A stretch of 35,337 nucleotides of DNA from Oscillospiraceae bacterium (GTDB lineage: Bacteria > Bacillota > Clostridia > Oscillospirales > Oscillospiraceae), in the NCBI GenBank assembly GCA_031281195.1, contig JAITFS010000179.1, positions 1-35,337 on the forward strand. Reading direction: 5' to 3'. Positions 1-9,915 of this stretch are shown piece by piece (within the stretch, counting starts at the first letter, position 1; each line of letters opens with the position of its first letter). The translations under genes and the position numbers were made by a program. The notes under the pieces were generated by a model, which was given only the letters and a program-made list of their open reading frames with translations, was not told where the DNA came from and made no database searches.

Positions 1-290
1 ATTATTGAACGCTTTAGATGTGCATCAGCGTTGTCCTCGTAACCATTGTGGTCATATTGCTCATGCGGTTTTTCAGGTGCAAGCTTTTCAAGCCATCGTT
101 CAAAATCCCGATGTAAACCGCTCTCATTATCATTGATGAACACACTTGCCGTTATGTTCATTGCATTAACGAGGCACAACCCTTCTCGTATTCCACTCTC
201 AGCAAGAGCGGCATCAACACTAGGTGTGATGTTTAAGTATGCTCTGCGTGTTTTTGTGCAAAATGTGAGTTCTTTTCTATATGTTTTCAT
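1..290 (-). CDS. yjbQ: YjbQ/UPF0047 family protein (secondary thiamine-phosphate synthase-like), 3' end truncated by window edge
   Basis: Reverse complement from ATG at 290 reads [96 protein letters not shown], open to the window edge; [26 protein letters not shown] and [10 protein letters not shown] are typical of this family. Absent from the ORF track because it is partial. Confidence 0.88.
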   Translation of the reverse strand, partial: MKTYRKELTFCTKTRRAYLNITPSVDAALAESGIREGLCLVNAMNITASVFINDNESGLHRDFERWLEKLAPEKPHEQYDHNGYEDNADAHLKRSI

Positions 291-330
291 GTAAAAACAA
301 TTCCTTTCAGTGATTGGAGTATATACATCC

Positions 331-1638
331 TTATGATGCTCTTGCTAGTTCTACTACTACTTCGACTGCTTTAACCATTGTTTCCAGTGTTATAAACTCA
401 TACAAGCCGTGATAATTGTGCATACCGGTAAAAATATTCGGAGTAGGCAAACCCATAAATGAGAGCCTGGCGCCGTCTGTGCCACCGCGTGTTTGTGCAG
501 TAACCGGCTCGACTCCGGCTGCGATAAACGCGGCTTTGGCATATTCGATAAGCCAATCGTCTATCTTTTCACTCATATTGTAGTATTGATCATTTAAATC
601 CAGAACTATTGTACCTGCACCATATTTAACGTTAAAATCATCAACCAATTTTTCGATAAATTGTTTGCGTTCTGCAAAATCATCAGTATCAAAGCTTCGA
701 ATTATCACTGACATTGTTGTCTTTTCAACATTGCCTGCAAGTGATAATAAATGATAATACCCCTCATATCCGCTCGTATTTTCAGGTGATTCATCACGAG
801 GAAGTGCAGATGCGAACTCTGCTGCTATTATAGCTGAGTTGACTAGGATTCCCTTTGCATATCCGGGGTGAATAGCTTTGCCGTTTACTTCAATAGAAGC
901 GGCGGCAGCGTTAAATGTTTCGTAAGTAAGATTACCAAGCGGACCGCTGTCTACGGTGAAAGCAAAATCTGCACCAAACGCTTCAACGTCAAAGTTTACT
1001 GTACCGCGTCCAATTTCCTCATCCGGTGTGAATGCAATTCTTATTTTTCCGTGTGGAATGTCCGGATTTTGAATTAAATATTCCATTGCTGTGAGTATTA
1101 TGGCAACTCCTGCTTTGTCATCTGCACCCAGTAATGTATCACCACTTGCTGTTATGATTGTTTGTCCAATGTAGTTTTCCATAACCGGGAACTCATTTGG
1201 AGATATAACAGTCCCGAAGTCTAATACAATATCTTCACCATCATAGTTTTCATGAATACGCGGGACAACACCACTACCGGATGCATCCGGTGCTGTATCT
1301 ATATGTGCTATGAAACCAATAACCGGAACTTCAACATTAATGTTCGCGGGCAGGGTTGCCATGATAATACCGTTATCGCAGAGAGTCACTTCTGTAAGTC
1401 CTATTGCTCTGCACTCAGCGGCAAGTATCTTCGCAAACTCTATTTGCGTATCTGTACTAGGTGATGTATCTGATGATGAGTCAGATTGTGTGTCATGAAT
1501 TACATAAGATAAAAAGCGTTCAAGAACACCGCTTTTTATATCGGTGTATGTCGTAAATTCGGTTTCTGCAGATTTAGCACATGATATACACATTAATATA
1601 AGTGCTGTCACCAGGAATGATGCTGTTATTCTTTTCAT
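331..1638 (-). CDS. pepT: Peptidase T-like M20 tripeptidase with N-terminal lipoprotein signal peptide
   Basis: Motifs [67 protein letters not shown]-terminus [32 protein letters not shown] upstream favours the ATG at 1638 over the ORF-track start at 1659. Confidence 0.9.
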   Translation of the reverse strand: MKRITASFLVTALILMCISCAKSAETEFTTYTDIKSGVLERFLSYVIHDTQSDSSSDTSPSTDTQIEFAKILAAECRAIGLTEVTLCDNGIIMATLPANINVEVPVIGFIAHIDTAPDASGSGVVPRIHENYDGEDIVLDFGTVISPNEFPVMENYIGQTIITASGDTLLGADDKAGVAIILTAMEYLIQNPDIPHGKIRIAFTPDEEIGRGTVNFDVEAFGADFAFTVDSGPLGNLTYETFNAAAASIEVNGKAIHPGYAKGILVNSAIIAAEFASALPRDESPENTSGYEGYYHLLSLAGNVEKTTMSVIIRSFDTDDFAERKQFIEKLVDDFNVKYGAGTIVLDLNDQYYNMSEKIDDWLIEYAKAAFIAAGVEPVTAQTRGGTDGARLSFMGLPTPNIFTGMHNYHGLYEFITLETMVKAVEVVVELARAS

Positions 1639-1683
1639 TTTCATTTCCTCTCTTACCAATGGCTCGTGTTGTTAGAAGATTGG

Positions 1684-1724
1684 AGAACACTCTGTGTTCT
1701 CTTAGAGCTTTGCTACGCAAAGCT
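1684..1724. repeat. Two adjacent short perfect hairpins between tRNA-Leu and pepT
   Basis: AGAACAC-TCT-GTGTTCT (1684-1700) and AGCTTTGC-TAC-GCAAAGCT (1706-1724). Confidence 0.7.
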
Positions 1725-1725
1725 T

Positions 1726-1811
1726 TGGTACCGGTGGTCGGACTCGAACCGACACGGGATTGCTCCCAATGGATTTTGAATCCATCACGTCTACCATTCC
1801 ATCACACCGGC
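1726..1811 (-). tRNA. tRNA-Leu (anticodon CAA), CCA encoded
   Basis: Reverse complement GCCGGTGTGATGGAATGGTAGACGTGATGGATTCAAAATCCATTGGGAGCAATCCCGTGTCGGTTCGAGTCCGACCACCGGTACCA: acceptor GCCGGTG/CACCGGT, anticodon loop TTCAAAA, long variable arm, T-loop GTTCGAGTC. Confidence 0.93.
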
Positions 1812-1853
1812 ATTTTCCTTTTGTAGTATAGTACAGTTTCTAAAATATATCAA

Positions 1854-2022
1854 CAATGTCAATTTTTGACATTGTGCCAATTTTTAGCATTGTGCTAATT
1901 TTTTTGTATAATGCCAATTTTCAGCATTTTTTTAACAATTTTTTACACTTTTTTAAGTATCATTTACGACATTTTTTAAGTACCATAAAATGCCGATTTT
2001 TTTATTGACAAATGCTAATAAT
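1854..2022. repeat. AT-rich degenerate tandem array (about 18-bp unit) including a 9-bp-arm palindrome
   Basis: TTTTTGACATTGTGCCAA (1863-1880) and TTTTTAGCATTGTGCTAA (1881-1898), followed by increasingly degenerate units (TTTTTTTGTATAATGCCAA, TTTTCAGCATTTTTTTAACAA, ...). Palindrome CAATGTCAA-TTT-TTGACATTG at 1854-1874. Confidence 0.65.
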
Positions 2023-2113
2023 TATGCGAGAATGTCGTATTATGTGCTCGTCGCAAATACTTTGCTATTATCAAGTTTATTGTTAAGTAACTGTATGACG
2101 GCTGAGGAAAGGG

Positions 2114-4750
2114 TTGATTGTTATTGTGAACAAGAGAATGCAGCGGCTTTTAATCACATTGGTTGTAAGTCTGTTGTTCATAGTGCTGACAGTCAGTGTT
2201 ACTCTAACATTGATTAATAATCGCGACCACAGAATTATTCTTGAAGAAAGTGTGGAATCGAAGCTTATATCAATCTCTATAGCTGCACGAAATGTAATTG
2301 ATGTTGAAAGATTTGCAACCTACAACACTGAAGCGGATGTACGAGGTGATATTAACGCATATATAAGAACACTTGGTGAGCTGCGTAACCTGCAAAGAAT
2401 GGTTGGTGCTACTAACATTCGGGTATTAAGATATATTAATGGCAATTATTATATGGTATTTGACACTGATCCTTTTCCTCATCCCAATGATCCAACAAGG
2501 GATGACACTATTTTTGATGAGTTTGTAAATATTTCACAAGTACATCTTGATGCGTTTGACGGTAAAGCCTCAGCAGAAATCATGTACTTTGCAGACGATG
2601 AAAGATACTATAATATCGGAACTGTTCCGATTATGCTTGGCGGACAAGTTATTGGTATCATCGTAACTGACATTGAGGATAATTATATACAACAAAGCCA
2701 GCAAGCAGCTATCATCAATATTATTGTCCTTATAGCAATACTTACTCTTATAATGGGTGTCAACATCGTTATAATTCGCCGTATCGTTATAAATCCAATC
2801 AGCCGGCTCACTGAAAGTGTTGCAAAAGCCAATATTGATATTCACACAATATACGGAAGCGACAGAAGTGACGAAATCGGCGACCTTGCACGAAAAATAA
2901 AAGAATCGCTTGATGATGCTCAGGTTGCCAACAGAGCAAAGAGCGACTTCCTTGCGACAATGAGCCACGAGATCAGAACACCAATGAACGCAATTCTGGG
3001 AATAACAGAAATGCAGCTTCACAAAAAAGATCTTGATGAAGAGATTAGAAATGGATTCAAAAAAATATACACTTCCGGCGATATGTTGCTCGGTATCATT
3101 AATGATATACTCGATCTTTCCAAAATTGAAGCAGGTAAATTGGATTTAATTATAGAGGACTATGAAGTAGCAAGTCTTATCAGTAACATCGCACAGCTAA
3201 ATGTTATGCGTATCGGAAAAAAACCTATCGAGTTTGAGCTTTATGTTGATGAGGATCTGCCCACCAACCTTATAGGTGATGAGCTTCGTGTAAAACAGAT
3301 TCTTAATAATGTATTGTCCAATGCATTTAAGTATACAGATGAAGGTACTGTAACGTTTAGGGTTTCAGCAGAACCTATTGAGGGTAGCAACAATACAATA
3401 AACATACTATTCAGTGTTACCGATACAGGGCAAGGTATGAGTAAAGAGCAAGTGGATAAATTGTTCGAGGAATATTCGCAATTTAACACTGAAGCAAATC
3501 GCGAAACTGAGGGTACCGGTCTTGGTATGAGTATCACTCGCAACCTGGTGCAGCTAATAGGTGGTGGCATTGAGGTTGAGAGTGAACCCGGAGTTGGCTC
3601 AACATTTATCGTTCGACTGCCACAAGGTAAAGGTAGTGATGAAATATTAGGTAAAGAAATGGCTGATAATCTCCACAATTTCCGCACAAACAATCAGTTA
3701 TTAATGAAGCATACGCAAATAAAACACGAATATATGCCTTATGGTAATGTTTTGGTGGTGGATGATGTCGAGACAAATATTTTTGTTGCAACCGGTCTTA
3801 TGGCACCTTATGAGCTTAATGTTGACTCCGCAGATAGTGGATTCTTAGCGATAGAAAAAGTTGAAAGTGGCATAGTGTACGACATCATCTTCATGGATCA
3901 CATGATGCCGAAAATGGATGGTATGGAGACAACTAAACGTCTCCGCGATATGGGGTACAATGAACCTATTGTTGCGTTAACTGCAAACGCAGTTGCAGGG
4001 CAAGCAGAGGTTTTCCTAAAGAATGGTTTTGACGACTTTTTATCTAAACCAATAGATATACGCCGTCTTAATACAGTGCTGAACAAGCTTGTACGCGATA
4101 AGCAACCGCCGGAAGTCCTTGAAGCCGCCAGAAAACAAGCCGAAGAATGGGAAAAAGAAGAACAACAATCAGGAGAATCAAGTGATGTCGCTTCAAAACC
4201 GGCAATAGACCCACGTTTCGTTGAGATTTTCGTTCGAGATGCCGGTAAATCCCTTACAGCACTCATTGAGGTAGCAGGTGAAGGTGTACCAACCGGTGAA
4301 GAAGATATGCAAACCTACATGATTCATACACATGGTTTAAAAAGTGCATTAGCGAATTTTGGTAACAAAGAACTATCCGCTGTTGCAGGTAACTTGGAGC
4401 AAGCATGTCGCGATAATAACATTGATAAAATCGCAAGCGATACTCCTGCTTTTCTCTCTGATTTGCGTACCTTTATTGATACACTTGCACCACAGAAGGA
4501 AGAAGTAACTGTGGTTGTTGTCGATTTATCAGATGAGGATATACTATCACTCAAAGAAAAACTCACTTTAGTGAAAACCGCATGTGAGGAGTATGATGAA
4601 TCTGCTGCCGAAGAAGTATTAGAAGAATTAAGAGCCTCTCAATGGCCTGCTAATATAAAAGATTTACTCGATGAAACATCTAAAAAATTGCTCCACAGTG
4701 ATTTTATCGATGCAGCTACTGAAATAGATAATTTCTTACAAAATAATTAA
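2114..4750 (+). CDS. Membrane hybrid sensor histidine kinase (extracytoplasmic sensor, HisKA, HATPase, receiver, Hpt)
   Basis: Two hydrophobic segments flank the sensor region; HisKA DFLATMSHEIRTPMNAILGITE; HATPase DTGQGMS / GTGLGMSI; receiver IIFMDHMMPKMDGMETT; Hpt-like HTHGLKSALANFGNKELSAVAGNLEQAC. Start could be TTG 2114 or GTG 2126 (upstream GAGGAAAGG). Confidence 0.93.
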   Translation: MIVIVNKRMQRLLITLVVSLLFIVLTVSVTLTLINNRDHRIILEESVESKLISISIAARNVIDVERFATYNTEADVRGDINAYIRTLGELRNLQRMVGATNIRVLRYINGNYYMVFDTDPFPHPNDPTRDDTIFDEFVNISQVHLDAFDGKASAEIMYFADDERYYNIGTVPIMLGGQVIGIIVTDIEDNYIQQSQQAAIINIIVLIAILTLIMGVNIVIIRRIVINPISRLTESVAKANIDIHTIYGSDRSDEIGDLARKIKESLDDAQVANRAKSDFLATMSHEIRTPMNAILGITEMQLHKKDLDEEIRNGFKKIYTSGDMLLGIINDILDLSKIEAGKLDLIIEDYEVASLISNIAQLNVMRIGKKPIEFELYVDEDLPTNLIGDELRVKQILNNVLSNAFKYTDEGTVTFRVSAEPIEGSNNTINILFSVTDTGQGMSKEQVDKLFEEYSQFNTEANRETEGTGLGMSITRNLVQLIGGGIEVESEPGVGSTFIVRLPQGKGSDEILGKEMADNLHNFRTNNQLLMKHTQIKHEYMPYGNVLVVDDVETNIFVATGLMAPYELNVDSADSGFLAIEKVESGIVYDIIFMDHMMPKMDGMETTKRLRDMGYNEPIVALTANAVAGQAEVFLKNGFDDFLSKPIDIRRLNTVLNKLVRDKQPPEVLEAARKQAEEWEKEEQQSGESSDVASKPAIDPRFVEIFVRDAGKSLTALIEVAGEGVPTGEEDMQTYMIHTHGLKSALANFGNKELSAVAGNLEQACRDNNIDKIASDTPAFLSDLRTFIDTLAPQKEEVTVVVVDLSDEDILSLKEKLTLVKTACEEYDESAAEEVLEELRASQWPANIKDLLDETSKKLLHSDFIDAATEIDNFLQNN

Positions 4751-4922
4751 AAGCAATATTTTACTAATAAGCCGATTGTAAGGTGTTTTAAATGATTTTT
4801 TGACTAAATCTTTCAGACCTGGAAGAAAATCTGTCTGCGGACAGGGAGTGGCAAAAAATCAGAGAAAATAGCTTACATGAGGCGATTTTTTCTGCATAGA
4901 ATCATTATAATGCATAAATACA

Positions 4923-4951
4923 TTGACAATATGCTCAAGATATGCTATAAA
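4923..4951 (+). promoter_or_regulatory. Sigma-A-type promoter for the sugar-binding lipoprotein gene
   Basis: TTGACA (4923-4928), 17-nt spacer, TATAAA (4946-4951); about 100-nt leader before the ATG at 5062. Confidence 0.8.
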
Positions 4952-4964
4952 TGAAATGTTGAAG

Positions 4965-5015
4965 TCAGTCATGTAATTACTTATATCGTTCGTAATTAAG
5001 AGTTTTTATGACTGA
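4965..5015 (+). promoter_or_regulatory. Nested inverted repeat in 5' leader
   Basis: TCAGTCAT (4965-4972) with ATGACTGA (5008-5015), enclosing TAATTAC (4974-4980) with GTAATTA (4992-4998). Confidence 0.55.
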
Positions 5016-5061
5016 TTAAGAAAAATATTAAATTAACGGATGTATACCAGGAGGTAACAAA

Positions 5062-6138
5062 ATGAAGAAAACCCTTGCGATTTTAGTCACACTAACAATG
5101 GTATTGCTGCTACTTGCTGCATGTAACGGCGATTCCAAAGACGATGGTCCCCAGCTTGTAGGCATATCAATGCCCACGCAAACGAGCGAACGTTGGATTA
5201 TGGATGGAAATGCACTAAAAGACATACTTGTTGATAAAGGTTTTGAGGTGGATTTACAATTTGCCGGAGATGTCATCTCTACTCAACAGCAACAAATCAC
5301 TGATATGCTTGAAAGAGGTGCTCGAGTTCTCGTTATCGCAGCAGTTGACGGCTCGCGTCTTTCCAGTGTTTTGGAGCAAGCTGCAAGGGATGGAGTATAT
5401 ATCATTTCTTATGACCGCTTACTTGTTGATACCGAAGCTGTTTCATACTATGCAACCTTTGACAACGTTAAAGTCGGTGAACTCCAGGCACAATCACTCA
5501 TAGACGGTCTTAATGCCAAAAGAGGTGCTCCACCTTGGAATATCGAACTATTCGCAGGTTCACCGGATGATACTAACTCATTCTTCTTCTTTAGCGGTGC
5601 TATGAACATACTTCAACCATACATTGATAGAGGTGATATCGTCATTCCATCAGGATTAACTGATCAAAACGATGTTGGTACTCTACGTTGGGATGGAGAC
5701 CTTGCTAAAGCCCGTATGGAAAAAGAGCTTGCAGAGTTTTATAATGACGGTAAAGCATTGCATGGTGTGCTATCACCGTATGATGGACTTTCACGCGGAA
5801 TTATCACTGCTCTTAAAAACTTCGGTTTTGAACCCGGTACTGACAATTGGCCTGTTGTTACAGGGCAAGATGCCGAGTCTGAATCAATTGCACTCATAAG
5901 ATCCGGTGAACAATTTTCAACAATTCTTAAAGATACACGTGACCTTGCTGCAGTTGCTGCAAACATGGTTGTAGCAGTTCTACAAGGATTAGAGTTGGAA
6001 ATTAACGACACCACCACATACCACAATAACATCAAGTTTGTACCTTCGTATCTGCTTGTTCCTTATTCAGTTGATGCCAGCAACTATCGCCAACTGGTAA
6101 TAGAATCAGGTTATTTGTCAGAGGACGACATCGGATAG
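5062..6138 (+). CDS. Sugar-binding lipoprotein (periplasmic binding protein, ChvE/XylF-like)
   Basis: Lipobox LLLLAAC-NGD; PBP type 1 pattern VGISMPTQTSERWIMDGNALKDILVDKGFEVDLQFAGDV...QQQQITDMLERGARVLVIAAVDG...ISYDRLL. SD GGAGG upstream. Confidence 0.9.
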   Translation: MKKTLAILVTLTMVLLLLAACNGDSKDDGPQLVGISMPTQTSERWIMDGNALKDILVDKGFEVDLQFAGDVISTQQQQITDMLERGARVLVIAAVDGSRLSSVLEQAARDGVYIISYDRLLVDTEAVSYYATFDNVKVGELQAQSLIDGLNAKRGAPPWNIELFAGSPDDTNSFFFFSGAMNILQPYIDRGDIVIPSGLTDQNDVGTLRWDGDLAKARMEKELAEFYNDGKALHGVLSPYDGLSRGIITALKNFGFEPGTDNWPVVTGQDAESESIALIRSGEQFSTILKDTRDLAAVAANMVVAVLQGLELEINDTTTYHNNIKFVPSYLLVPYSVDASNYRQLVIESGYLSEDDIG

Positions 6139-6158
6139 AATCACAAGCTATATAAGCA

Positions 6159-6193
6159 TAAAACCCCTGCGATATTGATTCGCAGGGGTTTTT
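6159..6193 (+). terminator. Rho-independent terminator
   Basis: AAAACCCCTGCGA-tattgat-TCGCAGGGGTTTTT. The A-tract on the left may let it also serve the opposite strand. Confidence 0.9.
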
Positions 6194-6219
6194 CGTTATT
6201 CACCTAAAACGATATATAC

Positions 6220-9200
6220 CTATACAGAAACACTATTTCCATTATCAAGGAAATATATTACCTTTTCTTTTATCTCTCTACCGGTTATACGCTCCAGTGC
6301 TTTTGCATACATTGTTAGTTGTGGTGTGTATTGCTCTATCTTACTATGCATATTATTATTGATTTTATCAGATTTGAAGTCAACTAAAACCAGCTTATTA
6401 TCTTCCTCAAAGAAGCAGTCGATTATACCTTGTACTAATATTTTGTCTTTTACACCATTTTGATAGATTTCATTAGCAGGTGTTAAAATAGAAAACTTAA
6501 ACTCTCTATTTAGTGTTTTTGCAGCGGTCATACGAACACCTATCTGTGATTTAACAAAATTAACTATTTGCTTTATATCAATTATGTCTATGTCTACTTC
6601 ATTTAATATATTCATTTTGACTAGTTGTTGCAACTCTTTCCACGTTTCACTTTCTGATGAACACATTTTATAGTCTATATGCTGTAACACAAGATGCAAA
6701 AGTGTACCTTTCTTTGCACCTGATAGTATTTCTTTACCTGATATGAAGCGCGGTGGTTCGTTTATTGCTTTATTTGCCATATAATTATTTACCCAATCTG
6801 CTGTAGCTGTGTCTTCATCATTTAATTTTGTTATAGCTGTGATAGTTAATTTCGACGGCAAATCTATCGAATTTTTATGTTTATAGACAAAATCAAAATC
6901 CGGGATTTTACTTGCCGTTATATTTGAAACATTAGTTAATGCATCTTCACCGCACTCCATGCTTGTAGAGTGCATTTGCGGGTGTTTTAAAGCTCTATTC
7001 TCTGCATTTTCAATGCTTTGAGCTGATAAGGTGTTAACAATCAGATTATCGTTAGATTCATTCCTAATAGCAGCTAAAATCCACTCTCCGTGTGTTTGTA
7101 AGCTGCTGAGCAGTTCCGGTTGAGTACCGCAGATGTCAAATATAGCTAGTTTTTCCATAGTTTTTGCTATATCTCTGCTTGTAAAGGAAATAATAAGCTT
7201 TTCCTTAGCGCGTGTCATAGCAACATAGAGTATACGTAACTCCTCCGAGAGCGATTCTAATTTTATTCTGTCTTTAATAGCTTCTCTTGCTAGAGTTGAA
7301 TACTTAACTCTTCTATCTCTATCTATCAGAAATGCTCCTATTCCTAAGTCTTTGTGGAATACTAACGATTCCCTTAAATCTGCGAGATTATGCCTTTTTG
7401 CAGTGTTTACTAAAAATACTATAGGAAACTCAAGACCCTTTGACTTGTGTACAGTCATAATCTTTATTGACTTATCGGAACTCGTAATGCTTGTCTCTAC
7501 ACCATCAGTTGGGTCTTCACCACGCTCGATTGATGCTTGTACAAAGTTTAGAAATTCAAATAAACCTTTGTAGCCATTTTGCTCGCACATTCTTGCATAC
7601 TCGACTAGAAATAACAGGTTATTCCGTCTTATATCTCCATTCTTCATAGCTCCGTATATAGCCGGTAAACTAGTCTTGTTATACACATACCAGATGAACC
7701 TGTCTGATGTCATATCAGTTACAATAGATCGGTATAACTTAATGTCATTTAAGAATGTCCTGCATTTACTGTATGTTTCATCAGTCACTATTTCATGTTC
7801 TACAGACTGTTTCATTGCATCATAGAAATTATGCTCCTGAGTTACACATCTGATTTCAGCTAATGTGTCAGGAGAAAATCGATACAGCGGCCCTGTTAAT
7901 GTTGCTACTAGGGGAATATCCTGAATCGGGTTATCTATTACCTGCAAAAGTGAGAGAATATACGATATTTCGACTGTTTCATAAAACGAAACGCCACCCG
8001 GATAGTCAGCTTGAATACCTACATTACTAAGTGCATTAGCAAATCTCCATGAAACTCCCTTAACAGATCTTGATAATATTGCTATATCTGAACATTCAAT
8101 TGGTCTTTTACCGAGCTTTTCGTCAGGAATCATGTATGGAGCTTCAAGTAACTCTTTAATTCTTTGTGCTACATGTTTAGCTTCTATCTCTATAGCTTTT
8201 GGGTTTTCCTCATCTGGAATGTCCTCAAACGTAGCCATATCTATCAAATCTACTTCAACAGGCTTGTATAATTTGACTAACGTGTTTTCTTCATTATCTG
8301 CATTTGCCTCATTTTGGTAAGGTTTTCCTCGTTTTCCTTGTTTGCATTGTATTTCAACTCTTCCCGGTACAAGCTTTTCTGAATCTGTGTATTCAATCTC
8401 ACCTAGAGACTTTGACATAATGCTATCGAATACTAGATTGACTATATCTAATATGCCTGATTTTGAACGAAAGTTTTTAGAAAGGTGTATTTTTGTACCT
8501 ATTTCCAAATTACTGCTAACTTTACTATTACTTTGCTTCTTACTGTCATTTACATTGATATTACTAGCTTTATGTTGCTTATATGGCTTATATTTACTAT
8601 GTTTATTTAAGAATATTGTTGGGTCTGCAAGTCTAAAACGATAAATAGACTGCTTTACATCTCCAACCATAAATATGTTATTACCGTCAGCAGATAAAGC
8701 TGTAAATATACTCTCCTGCACCTCATTTACGTCTTGATACTCATCAATCATTATTTCTTTAAATCTTTTACCAAGATTCCTTGCAATTGCAGTCTTTTCG
8801 CTGGTGTTTTTAATGTAAAGCAGAGGTATTGTTAAATGCTCTAAATCTGAGAAATCAACAGCTCCCCTGCTTTTCTTCTCTGCTGAATACTCTTTGTCGA
8901 AATTGACGACAAGTTGTAACAATGTTTCGATTGTTAAAGATAGTTCTTTTGCGTCTTTTATGTGTTCTTGCGAACTCGTTTCCAGTTCTACAGCATTTTT
9001 TCGCAATTCATCTCTGCACCAGATGCGAATGTTCTTAAGTTCATCATAACCCGATATGCCTCCTGGGCGTGGGAACTCTATATTTCGGTGTTGATGAGCA
9101 TTATCCCAACCTATTTTTAATGATGTGAGGAGTATGTCAGTTTCTGCGATTGAGATGTCTATACTGCTCAAATACTTCTGTTCGAACTCAGGATAGGTTC

Positions 9201-9915
9201 GCATTACTTTTCTTAGATTTATCAGTGTATTGTAGCAGCAAGTAACTTTATTAATTAACCTATTTAAGTAATATTTACCATATTCTGTGTCAGTTATATT
9301 CTTAACATCAGTTAGATTAGAACTCTTGATATGGTCATCAATCCATGAATGTGGATCTTTGACACTCTGTAATTTGTCATAAATAGTGATAATCATCTCT
9401 GAAAGTCTTTTATCATCACGTCCATCAATGATATTATCTATGAGTTTTTTTAATTCTTTTTCATTCTGTACTTCTTCATAAAATGTATTTAATACTTTAT
9501 CTATAATTTCTAGCTTTATCATATTACTTTCGCTATCATCTAAGACACGAAAATCTGTTGGTAATCCTACTAAATGAGCATTTTCTCGCAATATAGTTGT
9601 ACAAAATGCGTGTATTGTATCTATGTACGAGCCTCTACAGAGCATAGACTGTCGTCTTATGCGTAAATTGCCGGGATTTTCTGCCAGACGCTCCTGAAAA
9701 GCTTCATAGATACGTTCACGTAGCTCATAAGCAGAAGCGCGGGTATATGTTATTACTAAAAACTCATCAATATTGTAGCCTTCATCTATGTAAGCGAGCA
9801 ATCGTTCTACCAGAACTTTTGTTTTACCTGATCCTGCAGCAGCAGAAACAAGTAAAGCTCCGTCTCTGTGTCTTATTGCGGCTTCTTGTTCAGGTGTGAA
9901 GTTAGTTTCTTTCAT
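6220..9915 (-). CDS. addA: ATP-dependent helicase/nuclease subunit A
   Basis: UvrD-type helicase: TPEQEAAIRHRDGALLVSAAAGSGKTKVLVERL, IDEYQDVNEVQ, VGDVKQSIYRFR, TVHKSKGLEFPIVFLV, LYVAMTRAKEKLIIS; C-terminal nuclease LVDFKSD. Start overlaps the addB stop by 4 nt. Confidence 0.96.
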   Translation of the reverse strand: MKETNFTPEQEAAIRHRDGALLVSAAAGSGKTKVLVERLLAYIDEGYNIDEFLVITYTRASAYELRERIYEAFQERLAENPGNLRIRRQSMLCRGSYIDTIHAFCTTILRENAHLVGLPTDFRVLDDSESNMIKLEIIDKVLNTFYEEVQNEKELKKLIDNIIDGRDDKRLSEMIITIYDKLQSVKDPHSWIDDHIKSSNLTDVKNITDTEYGKYYLNRLINKVTCCYNTLINLRKVMRTYPEFEQKYLSSIDISIAETDILLTSLKIGWDNAHQHRNIEFPRPGGISGYDELKNIRIWCRDELRKNAVELETSSQEHIKDAKELSLTIETLLQLVVNFDKEYSAEKKSRGAVDFSDLEHLTIPLLYIKNTSEKTAIARNLGKRFKEIMIDEYQDVNEVQESIFTALSADGNNIFMVGDVKQSIYRFRLADPTIFLNKHSKYKPYKQHKASNINVNDSKKQSNSKVSSNLEIGTKIHLSKNFRSKSGILDIVNLVFDSIMSKSLGEIEYTDSEKLVPGRVEIQCKQGKRGKPYQNEANADNEENTLVKLYKPVEVDLIDMATFEDIPDEENPKAIEIEAKHVAQRIKELLEAPYMIPDEKLGKRPIECSDIAILSRSVKGVSWRFANALSNVGIQADYPGGVSFYETVEISYILSLLQVIDNPIQDIPLVATLTGPLYRFSPDTLAEIRCVTQEHNFYDAMKQSVEHEIVTDETYSKCRTFLNDIKLYRSIVTDMTSDRFIWYVYNKTSLPAIYGAMKNGDIRRNNLLFLVEYARMCEQNGYKGLFEFLNFVQASIERGEDPTDGVETSITSSDKSIKIMTVHKSKGLEFPIVFLVNTAKRHNLADLRESLVFHKDLGIGAFLIDRDRRVKYSTLAREAIKDRIKLESLSEELRILYVAMTRAKEKLIISFTSRDIAKTMEKLAIFDICGTQPELLSSLQTHGEWILAAIRNESNDNLIVNTLSAQSIENAENRALKHPQMHSTSMECGEDALTNVSNITASKIPDFDFVYKHKNSIDLPSKLTITAITKLNDEDTATADWVNNYMANKAINEPPRFISGKEILSGAKKGTLLHLVLQHIDYKMCSSESETWKELQQLVKMNILNEVDIDIIDIKQIVNFVKSQIGVRMTAAKTLNREFKFSILTPANEIYQNGVKDKILVQGIIDCFFEEDNKLVLVDFKSDKINNNMHSKIEQYTPQLTMYAKALERITGREIKEKVIYFLDNGNSVSV

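Noticed and set aside
46-294. ORF-track + strand ORF of 82 aa
   Set aside because: Antisense to the clear YjbQ/UPF0047 reading frame on the minus strand.
1602-1826. ORF-track + strand ORF of 74 aa
   Set aside because: Runs through the antisense of tRNA-Leu; PVVGLEPTRDCSQWILNPSRLPFHHTG is a well-known spurious translation of a tRNA-Leu complement.
2570-4566. Several antisense ORFs within the histidine kinase gene
   Set aside because: Low-complexity translations with no family motifs; the sense frame is an unambiguous histidine kinase.
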